NCBI RefSeq assembly: GCF_014168535.1
Contig: NZ_CP060007.1
Location: 1,364,001 to 1,428,000 of the forward strand
Length of the DNA stretch: 64,000 bases
Source: Lacibacter sediminis
GTDB taxonomy: Bacteria; Bacteroidota; Bacteroidia; Chitinophagales; Chitinophagaceae
Direction of reading: 5' to 3'
The notes under the pieces were generated by a model. That model worked only from the letters and a program-made list of their open reading frames with translations. It was not told the origin of the DNA and did not search any database. Below are positions 35,602-45,362 of the stretch, piece by piece; position 1 is the stretch's first letter; each line of letters begins with the position of its first letter. The position numbers and the translations under genes are program-made.

Positions 35602-36903
35602 TTATTCAGTCAATACAATTACAATATCCATCACATTTGTTTGCGTGGCTCCGGTTTTTAATAAACCATTCACTTTTTCAAAAAAAGGATAAGCATCATT
35701 ATCATTGATCGCATCTTTGATCGATAGTTGTTGGTCATCTGCATCCTCTCGTAACGCATCATCTGCAAAAGCACCTGCTGCATCTGTAGGGCCATCAGTG
35801 CCATCGGTTCCGGCTGCAAGCAAGCTAATGTTGGGTTTGTTGTTCAATTGCTGTAGCGCACATAAGGCAAGATGTTGGTTTCGACCTCCTTTACCATTGC
35901 CGGTAACAGTAACAGTAGTTTCGCCACCAAAAAGAAAACAGGCAGGTTTTTTTGAATGATACTGTGTTGCTTTCTGCATAATGGCTGTTGCTGCATCTGC
36001 TGTTTCACCTGTTAACAGTTCTTCCTGTACAATAACTGTGTAACCCAGTTCTTCTGCTTTTTGTTTTGCAGCAGTAATGGCTGTTTTATTACTGCCGATG
36101 ATCGTATTCGTTACTTGACCTGTTAGTTTATCGCCGGGTTTGATGGTATCTGCAAGTTTCCCCTTCAATCCTTTTTGCAGGTAGTGTAAAACGGAAGTTG
36201 GTAATTGCTGTTGCAGTTGATAGTTGTTGATGATGTGCATGGCATCAGCAAAGGTTGTTGCATCAGCACATGTTGGTCCGCTGGCAATATCCTGTAACTG
36301 ATCGCCCGGTACATCTGAAATAATGAGTGTGAACCAATGCGCTTGTGGCGCATGTCGTAATAGTTGTCCGCCTTTTATTTGTGAGAGATGACGACGAACG
36401 CAATTCATTTCATCAATGGATGCGCCACTCTTCAATAACAGATCAAATGTTTGTTGTAATTCTTTTAAGCTGATGCCCGCTGGCGTATCGGCCCAAAGCG
36501 AAGAAGCACCACCACTGATCAAACAAATGATCACATCATCTGCTTTTGTTTGCTGGAGTAAGTTGATGGTTTGTTCAACAGCATCCACACTTTTTTCATC
36601 AGGTAACGGGTGTGCCGCTTCAATACAATTGATTTTTTCAAGAGGTAATGCATGCTCATACTTGGTTGTAACAATGCCTGCTTTGATCTGATCACCAAGA
36701 ATTGATTCAACTGTTTGAGCCATGGCGGCGGCAGCTTTACCTGCCCCGATCACATAAAGATTTGTTGTTGCTAACGAAATTGATTGATTGCCGATTTGCA
36801 AAATATTTTTTTTCAGTTGCAGATGTTGTGGCAGCAATGCAGTCGGTTGAACCGCTGCTACGGCTGAACGATAAATAGCTTCTGAATGAATTCTTTTTTG
36901 CAT
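35602..36903 (-). CDS. Glycerate 2-kinase (DUF4147/MOFRL family)
   Basis: A 433-residue protein with the two-domain layout of glycerate 2-kinases that phosphorylate D-glycerate with ATP. An N-terminal Rossmann-like part carries VIGAGKAAAAMA (about 49-60) and ISGGASSLW, and a C-terminal MOFRL domain carries GGETTVTVTGNGKGGRNQ and AAGTDGTDGPTDAAGA. It is complete. The gene lies between two Gfo/Idh oxidoreductases, suggesting a small sugar-acid catabolic group, but gaps of about 90 and 130 bases and a hairpin make a single operon uncertain. Confidence 0.9.
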   Translation of the reverse strand: MQKRIHSEAIYRSAVAAVQPTALLPQHLQLKKNILQIGNQSISLATTNLYVIGAGKAAAAMAQTVESILGDQIKAGIVTTKYEHALPLEKINCIEAAHPLPDEKSVDAVEQTINLLQQTKADDVIICLISGGASSLWADTPAGISLKELQQTFDLLLKSGASIDEMNCVRRHLSQIKGGQLLRHAPQAHWFTLIISDVPGDQLQDIASGPTCADATTFADAMHIINNYQLQQQLPTSVLHYLQKGLKGKLADTIKPGDKLTGQVTNTIIGSNKTAITAAKQKAEELGYTVIVQEELLTGETADAATAIMQKATQYHSKKPACFLFGGETTVTVTGNGKGGRNQHLALCALQQLNNKPNISLLAAGTDGTDGPTDAAGAFADDALREDADDQQLSIKDAINDNDAYPFFEKVNGLLKTGATQTNVMDIVIVLTE

Positions 36904-36957
36904 GACTTGTATTGATAGATAAACTTACGTAATGATGTTGGAAGCGGACAAATGAAA

Positions 36958-36994
36958 CCCCGATGCTCCCTTTGTTTATCAGGGGGCATCGGGG
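36958..36994 (-). terminator. Hairpin between glycerate kinase and Gfo/Idh genes
   Basis: CCCCGATGC (36958-36966) pairs with GCATCGGGG (36986-36994), with inner CCC/GGG pairs. On the minus strand it is followed by TTTCATTTG, a weak T-run. It would end the transcript coming from 37032-38363. Confidence 0.6.
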
Positions 36995-37031
36995 CAAATA
37001 TTAACAACTATCATGCTTAGATATATGCTGC

Positions 37032-38363
37032 CTAGAGTTTTATTCCCCATTCATTAAGCATGGGTCTGCCTAACAGTGCATTTGCTTCTGCATCGTTTTT
37101 GAATTTTTCTTTTTTCGGATTCCATTTTAAGGGGCGTTTCAGTTGGTAAGCAATGTTAGCAATATTGCATACGGAGGCTGTACGATGCCCGATTTCAACA
37201 TCACAGATTGGTTTTACACGAGTGCGCATGGCATTCAAAAAATCTTTGTAATGATTTTCACTTTTGTATACATGCTTTTGCGCATCACCAATGATTTGAT
37301 TTTTTAATGATGCAGGTGTGGTTTCAAGTTTGCCACGTCCAATTCGCAGTTCACCTTCAGTGCCGGTAAACAACAACGCATTGTTCCATTCCCATTTTTC
37401 ATGCGTCATGATAACACCGTTTTTATACTTAAACGTTAGAACCGGATGGTCAGCATCAGGAGCAAAAATTTCCACAGGGCCGCTGTTATCCATATCCAAA
37501 GCCCATTGAGCAATATCAAACATATGTGCACCAAAATCTGTTACCATGCCGCCACCAAATTCTTTGTAAAGTCTCCAGTTGGGATAAACATCTTTTGTAA
37601 CGGGTGGAGCCAGCTCCGCATTAAAGGGTTTATATTCATTTGGACCAAGCCATTTCTGCCAATCTAAACCGGCAGGAGTAACTTCTTCCGGTAAATTATA
37701 AGCAACCGGCGGAGCACCAATATTTACTTTAATACTTTTTATTTCACCGATGTAACCGTTGCGGATCAATTCAACCGCCTGCCTGAATTCAGGCCATGAG
37801 CGTTGCATACTGCCTGTTTGAAAAATGCAATTGTGTTTGCGTGTAGCATTCACCATTGCTCTGCCTTCCTTTACTGTAAGTGACAATGGTTTTTCGCAGT
37901 AGATATCTTTTCCTGCTTCAGCGGCCTTTACAGCCATGGCAGCATGCCAATGATCAGGTGTGGCAATAACAACAGCATCAATATCTTTTCGGGAAAGCAA
38001 TTCTCTGTAATCAGTATAAACTCCAATATCGTTCAGGTTCCCCGTTTGCTTATACTTCTCCTGGTTAGCTTTTACTGTTTTCAGCATCAGGTCGGTTTTG
38101 TCTTTATACACTTCACTCAATGCCAGTATTCTGATCTCGTTTGTTGCTAAAAAGTAGTTACTGAGGATACGTCCTTGTTTTCCGCAGCCAATAAAACCAA
38201 GTGAGATCATATCGCTTGGGGCGATGTATTTAGATCCATCGGGACGGTTACCACCTAATACATAGCGGGGTACAATGATAAACCCTGCAAGAGCGGTTGC
38301 TGAGTTTTTAATGAAATCCCTGCGGCTGTTGCTTGATGGGTTTTTGTTTTTCTTATCGATCAT
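37032..38363 (-). CDS. Tat-exported Gfo/Idh/MocA-family oxidoreductase
   Basis: A 443-residue protein with a twin-arginine signal (SRRDFIKNSATALAG, Arg14-Arg15), so it is exported folded with its cofactor. The Rossmann motif GFIGCGKQG is near 54-62 and the family lysine is in DIYCEKPLSL. TPDHWHAAMAVKA and GGGMVTDFGAHMFDIAQWAL are typical of the secreted group common in Bacteroidota polysaccharide and inositol degraders. The substrate is unknown. It may act with the glycerate kinase or the second oxidoreductase downstream. Confidence 0.9.
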   Translation of the reverse strand: MIDKKNKNPSSNSRRDFIKNSATALAGFIIVPRYVLGGNRPDGSKYIAPSDMISLGFIGCGKQGRILSNYFLATNEIRILALSEVYKDKTDLMLKTVKANQEKYKQTGNLNDIGVYTDYRELLSRKDIDAVVIATPDHWHAAMAVKAAEAGKDIYCEKPLSLTVKEGRAMVNATRKHNCIFQTGSMQRSWPEFRQAVELIRNGYIGEIKSIKVNIGAPPVAYNLPEEVTPAGLDWQKWLGPNEYKPFNAELAPPVTKDVYPNWRLYKEFGGGMVTDFGAHMFDIAQWALDMDNSGPVEIFAPDADHPVLTFKYKNGVIMTHEKWEWNNALLFTGTEGELRIGRGKLETTPASLKNQIIGDAQKHVYKSENHYKDFLNAMRTRVKPICDVEIGHRTASVCNIANIAYQLKRPLKWNPKKEKFKNDAEANALLGRPMLNEWGIKL

Positions 38364-38485
38364 TGGTTGTAGATTTTTATTGGTAAGACAATCTGTATGC
38401 TTAATACGCAGCTGAAAATACGAAGAATCGGTTAACTGGAATTACATCAATTTTTGCTATAAATTATGCTTTTACTGGTACTAAG

Positions 38486-38502
38486 CCCCGACACAATCGG
38501 GG
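38486..38502 (-). terminator. CCCCGA/TCGGGG hairpin in the 38364-38576 gap
   Basis: CCCCGA-CACAA-TCGGGG. It lies downstream of the minus-strand gene ending at 38577 and is a weak terminator candidate (no strong T-run). The remainder of the gap has GCGC-rich inverted repeats near 38530-38550 and no gene. Confidence 0.4.
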
Positions 38503-38576
38503 TTGATTTAAACGGTAGCAATTGATCTTGCGCACAATTGCGCCAGTTGTGTCTGTCAATTATTTTATCAGCTGTG

Positions 38577-39446
38577 TCAGCGGTAGTTGTCTGAAATTCT
38601 GAAACTGAAGGTTGCTTTATTATTATTCAGAAAGAAAGTAGCATTATCGCTGATTATAACAGTTTTTCGTTCTACTGATTCCGAAAGCAAAAAAGTCAAG
38701 ATCACTGTTCTCGTTTTCGCTTTCATTTTAGTTAGATTAATTATTGGATTGCCATCAAGCACAAATCTATTTCGTGTTTTTTTATATCCATATGCTTTTA
38801 GTAGAGGCTGCATCCTTAGCAATTCATTTTTTGTTACTGCTACAGAAATATCAACAATAGTTTGGAAAAGCTTTTGTTCAGTTTCTTTCCCAATATAATC
38901 ATGCATATATCTTTTTTGAGTTATTCCTTGTTCAAGATCAGCGGCACTGTACCCCCAACTTTGATAATCCTTTTTTGAATGATTCTGAAGAATTGGGATG
39001 AACTTCAATAATTTTTTTTCGTTGGTCAAGTTTTCATAAACATTAATATAATCAATGTTTAATTCGGGTGAAGAGTAGGGTCTGTTATAAAGTGAATCCC
39101 TTGTATAGAGTTGAAGATGCTGTAGTAGAGTGCTTGTTTCTTGCCATTTAAAACTATGATGGACTAATAAACAGGCGCCAATTCTGGTTGTAAAAAATCC
39201 TTTACCGGGTAACAAATGAACAAATGACTCTTTGCCTAATAAAAGTACTTCTATACCCGTAGAATCTGTAAACACTTTAATAAAAGCAAATGAGTCACAA
39301 AGAAACCTGTTACTTACTATTTGGCTTAATGATATACTGTCAATAGAAATATCAACATGATTAAGTTGAAATACAGGTTTTTCCTGGGACGTACCTGAAA
39401 TGCCAAGCGTAATGATAAAAAGAAAAATGAAGAGAATCTTTTTCAT
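38577..39446 (-). CDS. Secreted hypothetical protein
   Basis: A 289-residue protein with a signal peptide (MKKILFIFLFIITLGISG, cleavage near residue 20). It has no membrane span after this and no motif I can name; Tyr, Lys and Asn are frequent, and it is AT-richer than the neighbours. The final 60 residues alternate hydrophobic and polar residues like a beta domain (RTVILTFLLSESVERKTVII). Its 84-base distance from the next gene on the strand and its base composition hint at an acquired or fast-evolving gene. Probably periplasmic. Confidence 0.6.
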   Translation of the reverse strand: MKKILFIFLFIITLGISGTSQEKPVFQLNHVDISIDSISLSQIVSNRFLCDSFAFIKVFTDSTGIEVLLLGKESFVHLLPGKGFFTTRIGACLLVHHSFKWQETSTLLQHLQLYTRDSLYNRPYSSPELNIDYINVYENLTNEKKLLKFIPILQNHSKKDYQSWGYSAADLEQGITQKRYMHDYIGKETEQKLFQTIVDISVAVTKNELLRMQPLLKAYGYKKTRNRFVLDGNPIINLTKMKAKTRTVILTFLLSESVERKTVIISDNATFFLNNNKATFSFRISDNYR

Positions 39447-39529
39447 ATTGGAGGTATATGCTTAATCCTTGTTTCTTGCACGTTCATAATATGGTGTGTA
39501 ACATTAAAGAATTTACGTGCCGTGCATTT

Positions 39530-40015
39530 TCAAATATTTATTCTTGCTTTTCTTTTAATCTGAGCACCAAACCAAATGCCAACCAAAAGCGCCGGTATAA
39601 ATCCAAATATGGTCACCCAAAATAATGGCTTAAAAATATAATCTTCAAAAGGATCGTCATTTGTGCCAATATTGTCGAGCCCTTCCTGAAAGAAACCAGT
39701 CCAGCCGGCAAAAAAAGCTGTTGTCAATAAAACAGCCATACCACTTAAAAAACCAACAAGTATAAAATTTCTTTTTTTAATTAGTATTTGTGTTCCTGCA
39801 ATTTGTCCATACAGGTGCCCGCAAATGAGCATAATTGCAGCACCTATAAAAATGTTGAGTTTGTAGTCAATAGTTGTAAACCAGAAAAATGCTTTGATAA
39901 ACTCTTTGTCTGATGAAATGAGACCAGTCATAATAAGTTGTGCAATAATAAGCCCTATTATAACTGATAATAATCCTTGCCTGCTACCAATTTTTTTTGC
40001 TTCTGTTACTGTCAT
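39530..40015 (-). CDS. Hypothetical membrane protein, four spans
   Basis: A 161-residue protein. I start at ATG 40015; the longer frame begins with TTG. Hydrophobic stretches lie at about 14-34, 43-65, 75-98 and 132-153, and an acidic loop (DNIGTNDDPFEDY) lies before the last span. The family is not recognised. The gene lies between two secreted-protein genes; nothing in the context points to its function. Confidence 0.6.
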   Translation of the reverse strand: MTVTEAKKIGSRQGLLSVIIGLIIAQLIMTGLISSDKEFIKAFFWFTTIDYKLNIFIGAAIMLICGHLYGQIAGTQILIKKRNFILVGFLSGMAVLLTTAFFAGWTGFFQEGLDNIGTNDDPFEDYIFKPLFWVTIFGFIPALLVGIWFGAQIKRKARINI

Positions 40016-40061
40016 TTGTCGTTGAACTATCAACTGGTTCGGTTAAAAGTTTAGTGGTTCT

Positions 40062-42710
40062 CTATCGTATTAACACCACCGTTCCCTTCTTGCTGATCGT
40101 TCTTCCCAAATAATCAGTACCGCTCACCATCCAAACATAAGCGCCGGGATCTTGTTGTATACTTTTGAAAGTTCCATCCCAACCTTCATTGGTTTTGGTA
40201 GTAGCAAAAATTTCCTGTCCCCAACGGTTAAACACACGGAAGTAATGGAATTGTGCAATACCAACAGGATAGGGCGTTAATACATCATTGAGGTTATTGC
40301 CATCAGGAGTAAAACCGGTAGGCACTAATATGTCGGGTGAAATTTTAAAGATGCGGATATTGATGGTATCAAAAGCAAAACAACCTTCCGGTGTTTCAGT
40401 GCGCATGATGTAACTGAAGTTTTCTCTTGATGCATCAAACACAGCCACAGGATTAGGAATAAACTCATCTGTTAAATAATCAGGCGGTATCCATTGATAA
40501 ATTGTTCCGCCACTTCCATTCAACTGCAATGGCTGACCAACAACAACGGCTGTATCATTTCCTGCGAAAGCAGGAACAGGTGGCACCACTCTTACCTGCA
40601 CCGTATCAAACACAGGTTTGGGGCAACCTAAACTTGAAGTACCTCTGACAATATAATTCGTAGTTGTTAGCGGAAAGGCTGTGGTCACTGCACTCGTTGG
40701 TGAACCCAATGTTGCAGCAGGTGACCATAACCAATTCTCCGCATCACCAACGGCGGTGAGTGTTAATGTGTCATCATAACAAATCGCATCATCCGGTCCT
40801 GCATTTACCAAGGGATAAGGAACAGTGTTAACAGTTACCGTTCGTGTTTGGTTACACTTGCCAATGGTTGATACAACGGTGAACACAGTTGAAGGAGCAG
40901 TTGGTATAGCCACCGCATCACGCACATTCGGATCAATAAATAAATTTGACGGACTCCATGCATACTGTAAACCATCGGTACTTGGTTTCAATACAACTGT
41001 ATCGCCACGACAAATGGTTGTATCATTTGGTGCACGCAGTGTTACAAAATCAACCACATTTACCAGCACTGAATCTGTATTAAAACAACCGGGCGCCAGT
41101 GTAAGTGTTACATAATATTTTGTCGGCACATCAGGACTCACCAATGGATTGGCAATGGTTTGATTGTTGATGTTGTAAGCAGGCGACCATTGAAATGTTC
41201 CTTGTCCGAATGCATTTAACTGCAAGGTATCAATCGAACAAATGAGTGTATCGTTTGTGAGTTGCAATGTTGGTTTGTCGGTAATATTGATCGGTTTCGT
41301 GATCGTATCTAAACAACCTTTAGTGCTTCCTGCTATGAGTTGCACATTATATGTTCCGTTTAGCGGATACGTGTATTGTGGATTTCGCAACCTTGATGTA
41401 TCAGCTGTGGTTGCAGGATTTCCGAAATTCCATTTCCAGGAATTAGGTGAACCATAAACAGAGGTAGTATTATCGTTAAACTGTATCGGTACATTTTTAC
41501 AGCCGTCGTATAAATTAAAATCAGGGAAGAAACCGGGAAATACGTAAATATCAGAATAAGAAGTATCGGTACAAACTTCATTACGGTTTACAATGAGCAT
41601 TACTTTATATACGCCGGTATCAGCATACGTGAATGTGGGAACGCTTTGTGTTGATGTGTCGTTTGTTGATCCTGTTACACCAAAATCCCAAAACCAGTTT
41701 CGTATTTCGGTGCTGGGTGTAAGGTTTTGAAATGTTTGTGTAAAACCATCGCAGGTGCGGTTTTCCAATGGCAGTTCTGCATCAGCAAAGTCACAATCAG
41801 AAATACGGATGGTAAAATCTTTACGGTGTGTTGAAATGGGTACGCCTCTGCGCCATTCGGTAATACACACATTCACCACAAAGAAGGATGCACCACTTGG
41901 ATTTACAACACCTGTTGGCGCAACGCCTGATATAACGCCTGTTACAGGATGAATAGTAACACCAGAACCGAGTGGTGATGCCCCGCTGTAACCACCGGTA
42001 TAACCAACCGAATTATAAGGAGGGGGCAGTGGTTTACGATTGGTTGAATTAGGGAGACCATCAGTATCGTATGCTTCACAAAAACTATAGCTTAATGAAT
42101 CGCCACGATCAGGATCAGTTGCACTGAAGGGTAATACAAAACGTTTGTTACGACAAACCAGTGCGGTATCTTTTGTATCGAATACCGGACTTGAATTTGT
42201 TTCACTACCTAATTGTGCAGTGCCGGGAATGTTGGCAACATATGTAGAACCGGTAGCAGCGCCACTTACATTCGATAAGCCATTAATACGGCAACAGGTT
42301 TCAAATGCAATGGTATAGCCCTGTGCAGTGTTGGGCAGTTCTATTGTTGTGGTAAATAATCCCACTTCGTAACAAACTGGCGGTGCATTAATGATACAGG
42401 AAAACGGACTTTGCAGACTGAGTGTTCTGAAATCAGTACGGTTGACAGAAATACTGTCAAGATAAGCTGTGTTACTGCCCCTGTTAAAAACACCTAATGT
42501 AACAACCGAAGGCAGTGGCGCAATTTGAGCACCACCCGTATTATTTAAAGGGTTGCAATCACGAAACAAACGCAGGGTAACACGGAAAATGCTGCCCCCA
42601 TTTGGGCCGGGGCCAACATAAGCATAATACATTTCGCCTCCGGAAATATGACCGGCATAAGTGTCCTGCAAAAACAATAGGGTGAGTACAATCAGTATAA
42701 TTCGTTTCAT
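40062..42710 (-). CDS. Large exported protein with PKD domains and type IX (type B) sorting domain
   Basis: An 882-residue protein; ATG 42710 opens the signal peptide MKRIILIVLTLLFLQDTYAG. After a ~300-residue beta-rich N-terminal region (HISGGEMYYAY, CCRING, DPDRGDSLSYSFC) come PKD-type domains (about 310-480; WFWDFG, WKWNFG). At least three Ig-like repeats with NDT/CxxDT..L spacing follow. The end (PTGFTPDGNNLNDVL, FRVFNRWGQEIF, GWDGTFK, AYVWMVSG) is the gliding-motility C-terminal domain used for type IX export without cleavage-site motif A. It is a probable cell-surface adhesin. Its ATG overlaps the upstream gene's TGA. Confidence 0.9.
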   Translation of the reverse strand: MKRIILIVLTLLFLQDTYAGHISGGEMYYAYVGPGPNGGSIFRVTLRLFRDCNPLNNTGGAQIAPLPSVVTLGVFNRGSNTAYLDSISVNRTDFRTLSLQSPFSCIINAPPVCYEVGLFTTTIELPNTAQGYTIAFETCCRINGLSNVSGAATGSTYVANIPGTAQLGSETNSSPVFDTKDTALVCRNKRFVLPFSATDPDRGDSLSYSFCEAYDTDGLPNSTNRKPLPPPYNSVGYTGGYSGASPLGSGVTIHPVTGVISGVAPTGVVNPSGASFFVVNVCITEWRRGVPISTHRKDFTIRISDCDFADAELPLENRTCDGFTQTFQNLTPSTEIRNWFWDFGVTGSTNDTSTQSVPTFTYADTGVYKVMLIVNRNEVCTDTSYSDIYVFPGFFPDFNLYDGCKNVPIQFNDNTTSVYGSPNSWKWNFGNPATTADTSRLRNPQYTYPLNGTYNVQLIAGSTKGCLDTITKPINITDKPTLQLTNDTLICSIDTLQLNAFGQGTFQWSPAYNINNQTIANPLVSPDVPTKYYVTLTLAPGCFNTDSVLVNVVDFVTLRAPNDTTICRGDTVVLKPSTDGLQYAWSPSNLFIDPNVRDAVAIPTAPSTVFTVVSTIGKCNQTRTVTVNTVPYPLVNAGPDDAICYDDTLTLTAVGDAENWLWSPAATLGSPTSAVTTAFPLTTTNYIVRGTSSLGCPKPVFDTVQVRVVPPVPAFAGNDTAVVVGQPLQLNGSGGTIYQWIPPDYLTDEFIPNPVAVFDASRENFSYIMRTETPEGCFAFDTINIRIFKISPDILVPTGFTPDGNNLNDVLTPYPVGIAQFHYFRVFNRWGQEIFATTKTNEGWDGTFKSIQQDPGAYVWMVSGTDYLGRTISKKGTVVLIR

Positions 42711-43537
42711 GTAGTAGTAGTGGTTACAGTAGTTAAGTCGTTTACTGTTGTACAAAATTCTCCAATGGTAAGGTTCAGTTCTGTTGTTGCTTCCAGCATG
42801 CCCATGTGTGCAATGCCGGGAATAAGTTTTGCCATGGACACTGTTGGCAAAGCTGTTTGTGCCAATGCATCGGCCGGGCTCACAGCTTTATCTTCTTCGC
42901 CAATAAAAAATAAAACAGGTACTGTTGTGTTCTGCAGTACATGAGAACGATTTGGCCGGTTGATCATTGCTGTATAATAAGCTATTAACGCTTCGGAAGT
43001 AAATTGATTGCCTTGTGCGATCAGTTCATCAACCTGATCTTTGTGTTCTTTAGTAAACCGTTGTGAAAATAAATTAGGAATGGTGGTTTTCATAAACTCT
43101 GCTGCACTGTGTTCTTTAATAAAGCTGATTGATTTTTGCCGTGCGGCTTTTTTCTCTTCACTATCAGCATATGCTGTTGAATGAATTAATCCAAATGCAG
43201 TTAAATGTTCTGGATACAGTTCAGCAAAAGCCAGTGTTACATAACCGCCCATTGAATGACCAAGCATGATGCATTGATCGATCTTTTCTGCATCCATCAT
43301 TTGCTTGATCATCGCAGCCATTGATTCCATTGACAATTCACCTGTGCCAATTGCTGATTGTCCGGTGCCGGGCAGATCGGGGATGAATAAACGATAATCG
43401 TTTTGAAGGTAATCAACCTGGTATTTCCAGATGCGGCTGTCTTCGCCAAACCCATGAATCAATATGATTGATTGGTTGCCTTTTCCAGTAATGAAATAAG
43501 ATAGCGAATGATTGCCCCCCAGCTTCTTTTGTAGCAT
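42707..43537 (-). CDS. Alpha/beta-hydrolase
   Basis: A 276-residue soluble hydrolase. The oxyanion region HGFGEDSRIW is at about 29-38, the nucleophile elbow GHSMGG near 94-99, the acid in GEEDKAVSP, and the histidine in IAHMG. No signal peptide, so it is cytosolic. The C-terminus ends in a run of threonines (TVTTTTT) encoded by the same bases that overlap the next gene's start, an ATGA overlap. Translational coupling to a surface adhesin is odd; a role in its maturation is possible but not supported. The substrate is unknown. Confidence 0.87.
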   Translation of the reverse strand: MLQKKLGGNHSLSYFITGKGNQSIILIHGFGEDSRIWKYQVDYLQNDYRLFIPDLPGTGQSAIGTGELSMESMAAMIKQMMDAEKIDQCIMLGHSMGGYVTLAFAELYPEHLTAFGLIHSTAYADSEEKKAARQKSISFIKEHSAAEFMKTTIPNLFSQRFTKEHKDQVDELIAQGNQFTSEALIAYYTAMINRPNRSHVLQNTTVPVLFFIGEEDKAVSPADALAQTALPTVSMAKLIPGIAHMGMLEATTELNLTIGEFCTTVNDLTTVTTTTT

Positions 43538-43609
43538 GCGGGTAAATTACAAAAAATAACAGGCTGGCAAAACCGTTGTGTAACAATTGGCCGAATTTTA
43601 CCAGATGTT

Positions 43610-45298
43610 TTACATCTTTTTCTTTTGTTTACCTGTAATGGTTTGGTAGATAGCAAACAGGATGAGGATGCCGGTCAATATCAGTGCAAGTTTGCTGAGC
43701 AGATCGCCATAACGAACAAAGAATGTTTGTTGGTTGTTGACGGGGATATGCATTTTGGTTGAAGCGGCTACCCACCAAGGTTGTGGTTGAAAAATTTCAC
43801 CCATTGGATCAATAAAACAACTGATGCCCGTGTTGGCACTACGTAATACCCATTTTCTTGTTTCGATGGCACGCAGTTTTCCATATAACATATGATGTTT
43901 GTAGCCGGGGGTGTTGCCCCACCATCCATCGTTTGTGATCACGGCAATAATATTAGCACCGCTACGAACATACCTGCTCATGTATTCACCATAAATACTT
44001 TCGTAACAGATAGCAGGGGCAATTGTATAACCATTGGTTGTGTTGATGGGTGTACGCTCTTCCTGTTTGGCATAACCACCTGCTGTGCCACCAAATTCTT
44101 CAAACACGGGTGCAAGAAATTTGAGAAAGCCCGGCAATGTTTCTACACCTGGTACCAGCATTGATTTATGATAGAATTGTTTTGGACCTGTGCTGTCGAA
44201 TAAAACACTGCCGTTATACACTTCGTAAAAATTTGAAGTGCCATCAATTGGTCTTGCATCGTTTGAAATACGTTCACTGAATACACGATAACTTTCAATG
44301 CCTGTAAATAAATTGATTTTAGGATGACGTTTTAAAAATGCAAACAACGGATTCAAAAAGAAATTCTGTTGCAGCGATGTTTCATCAAAACCGTTCGGTG
44401 CATACAAAGCTGTTTCGGGCCATACCAATAAAGTTGTATTACTGTCGATCTGCTGTTCACTCAAACGGATGAGTTGTTGCAGTTGTGCTTCAAACGTTCC
44501 CGTTGATAATTTTTCGTAAGGATCAATATTGGGTTGAACGATGACGATGTTGGAAGATGTTTGATTTGTGATGACTGATGTTGGATGTGAAGCGCTTCGA
44601 TTGCTGTTGATGAGAAGCGATAAAATGATCGGTAATGCAAGTAATGCTGAAATAAGCAGGAGTGATGACATTCGTATTTCGTACTTCTTACCTCGTACTT
44701 CATGACTCATATCCCGCACTCCAAATAGCAATCTAAACAACAACACATTCACCAACAACACCCACAATGTTCCGCCGCTTGTGCCTGTGTATTCATACCA
44801 TTGGATCCAGTTGGTTCTTCCGGCAAATACATTGCCCAATGTAAGCCATGGCCAGCTGAGTCCCCAATCCTGTAAGTGTAAATATTCAAAACTCATCCAG
44901 AACAAAACGAATGATGTATAGCCAATGAGTGAACCAAAACGTTTGTTCATAAAACGAAAGCCCATCAACGGAATGCACATCAATAAACTGTTTACGATAA
45001 TGGCCAGCCATGCGCCCAGCATATCTGCATTCCAGATCCACCAGGTGGTGCTGATGTTCCAGGTAAAAAGTGCGAGGTACATCAACCCGAAAAACTTAAT
45101 GCCTGAATAGTTTTTTTGTTCGATGATGAATAAAGGAATGAATGCAATGAAGATGGCAACAGTAATGTTGACCATGGGCCATGCAAGAAAGAACAATAAA
45201 CCTGACAGGAGCGAAAGCAGAATGGGTTGGAACTTTTTCAAGTAACTGATTTTTGTAAAAATAGGAATGCCCAACAAGATTGTCGGGCATTCTTTCAT
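43610..45298 (-). CDS. lnt: Apolipoprotein N-acyltransferase
   Basis: A 562-residue inner-membrane enzyme that adds the third acyl chain to lipoproteins on the periplasmic side. Six or more N-terminal membrane spans (about 20-240) are followed by a nitrilase-like domain. Its catalytic triad is Glu in LVWPETALY, Lys in YHKSMLVPG and Cys in APAICYES. A final span lies near 530-550. It is slightly longer than E. coli Lnt (512), with an extended N-terminus before the first span, so the true start could be a little downstream. Many lipoprotein-encoding genes in the window fit its presence. Confidence 0.93.
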   Translation of the reverse strand: MKECPTILLGIPIFTKISYLKKFQPILLSLLSGLLFFLAWPMVNITVAIFIAFIPLFIIEQKNYSGIKFFGLMYLALFTWNISTTWWIWNADMLGAWLAIIVNSLLMCIPLMGFRFMNKRFGSLIGYTSFVLFWMSFEYLHLQDWGLSWPWLTLGNVFAGRTNWIQWYEYTGTSGGTLWVLLVNVLLFRLLFGVRDMSHEVRGKKYEIRMSSLLLISALLALPIILSLLINSNRSASHPTSVITNQTSSNIVIVQPNIDPYEKLSTGTFEAQLQQLIRLSEQQIDSNTTLLVWPETALYAPNGFDETSLQQNFFLNPLFAFLKRHPKINLFTGIESYRVFSERISNDARPIDGTSNFYEVYNGSVLFDSTGPKQFYHKSMLVPGVETLPGFLKFLAPVFEEFGGTAGGYAKQEERTPINTTNGYTIAPAICYESIYGEYMSRYVRSGANIIAVITNDGWWGNTPGYKHHMLYGKLRAIETRKWVLRSANTGISCFIDPMGEIFQPQPWWVAASTKMHIPVNNQQTFFVRYGDLLSKLALILTGILILFAIYQTITGKQKKKM

Positions 45299-45362
45299 TA
45301 AGAATTCAATTCTTTTGTATTTGTTAACTGGGTCTGACGACCATGGGCCGTACCGACCAGTC

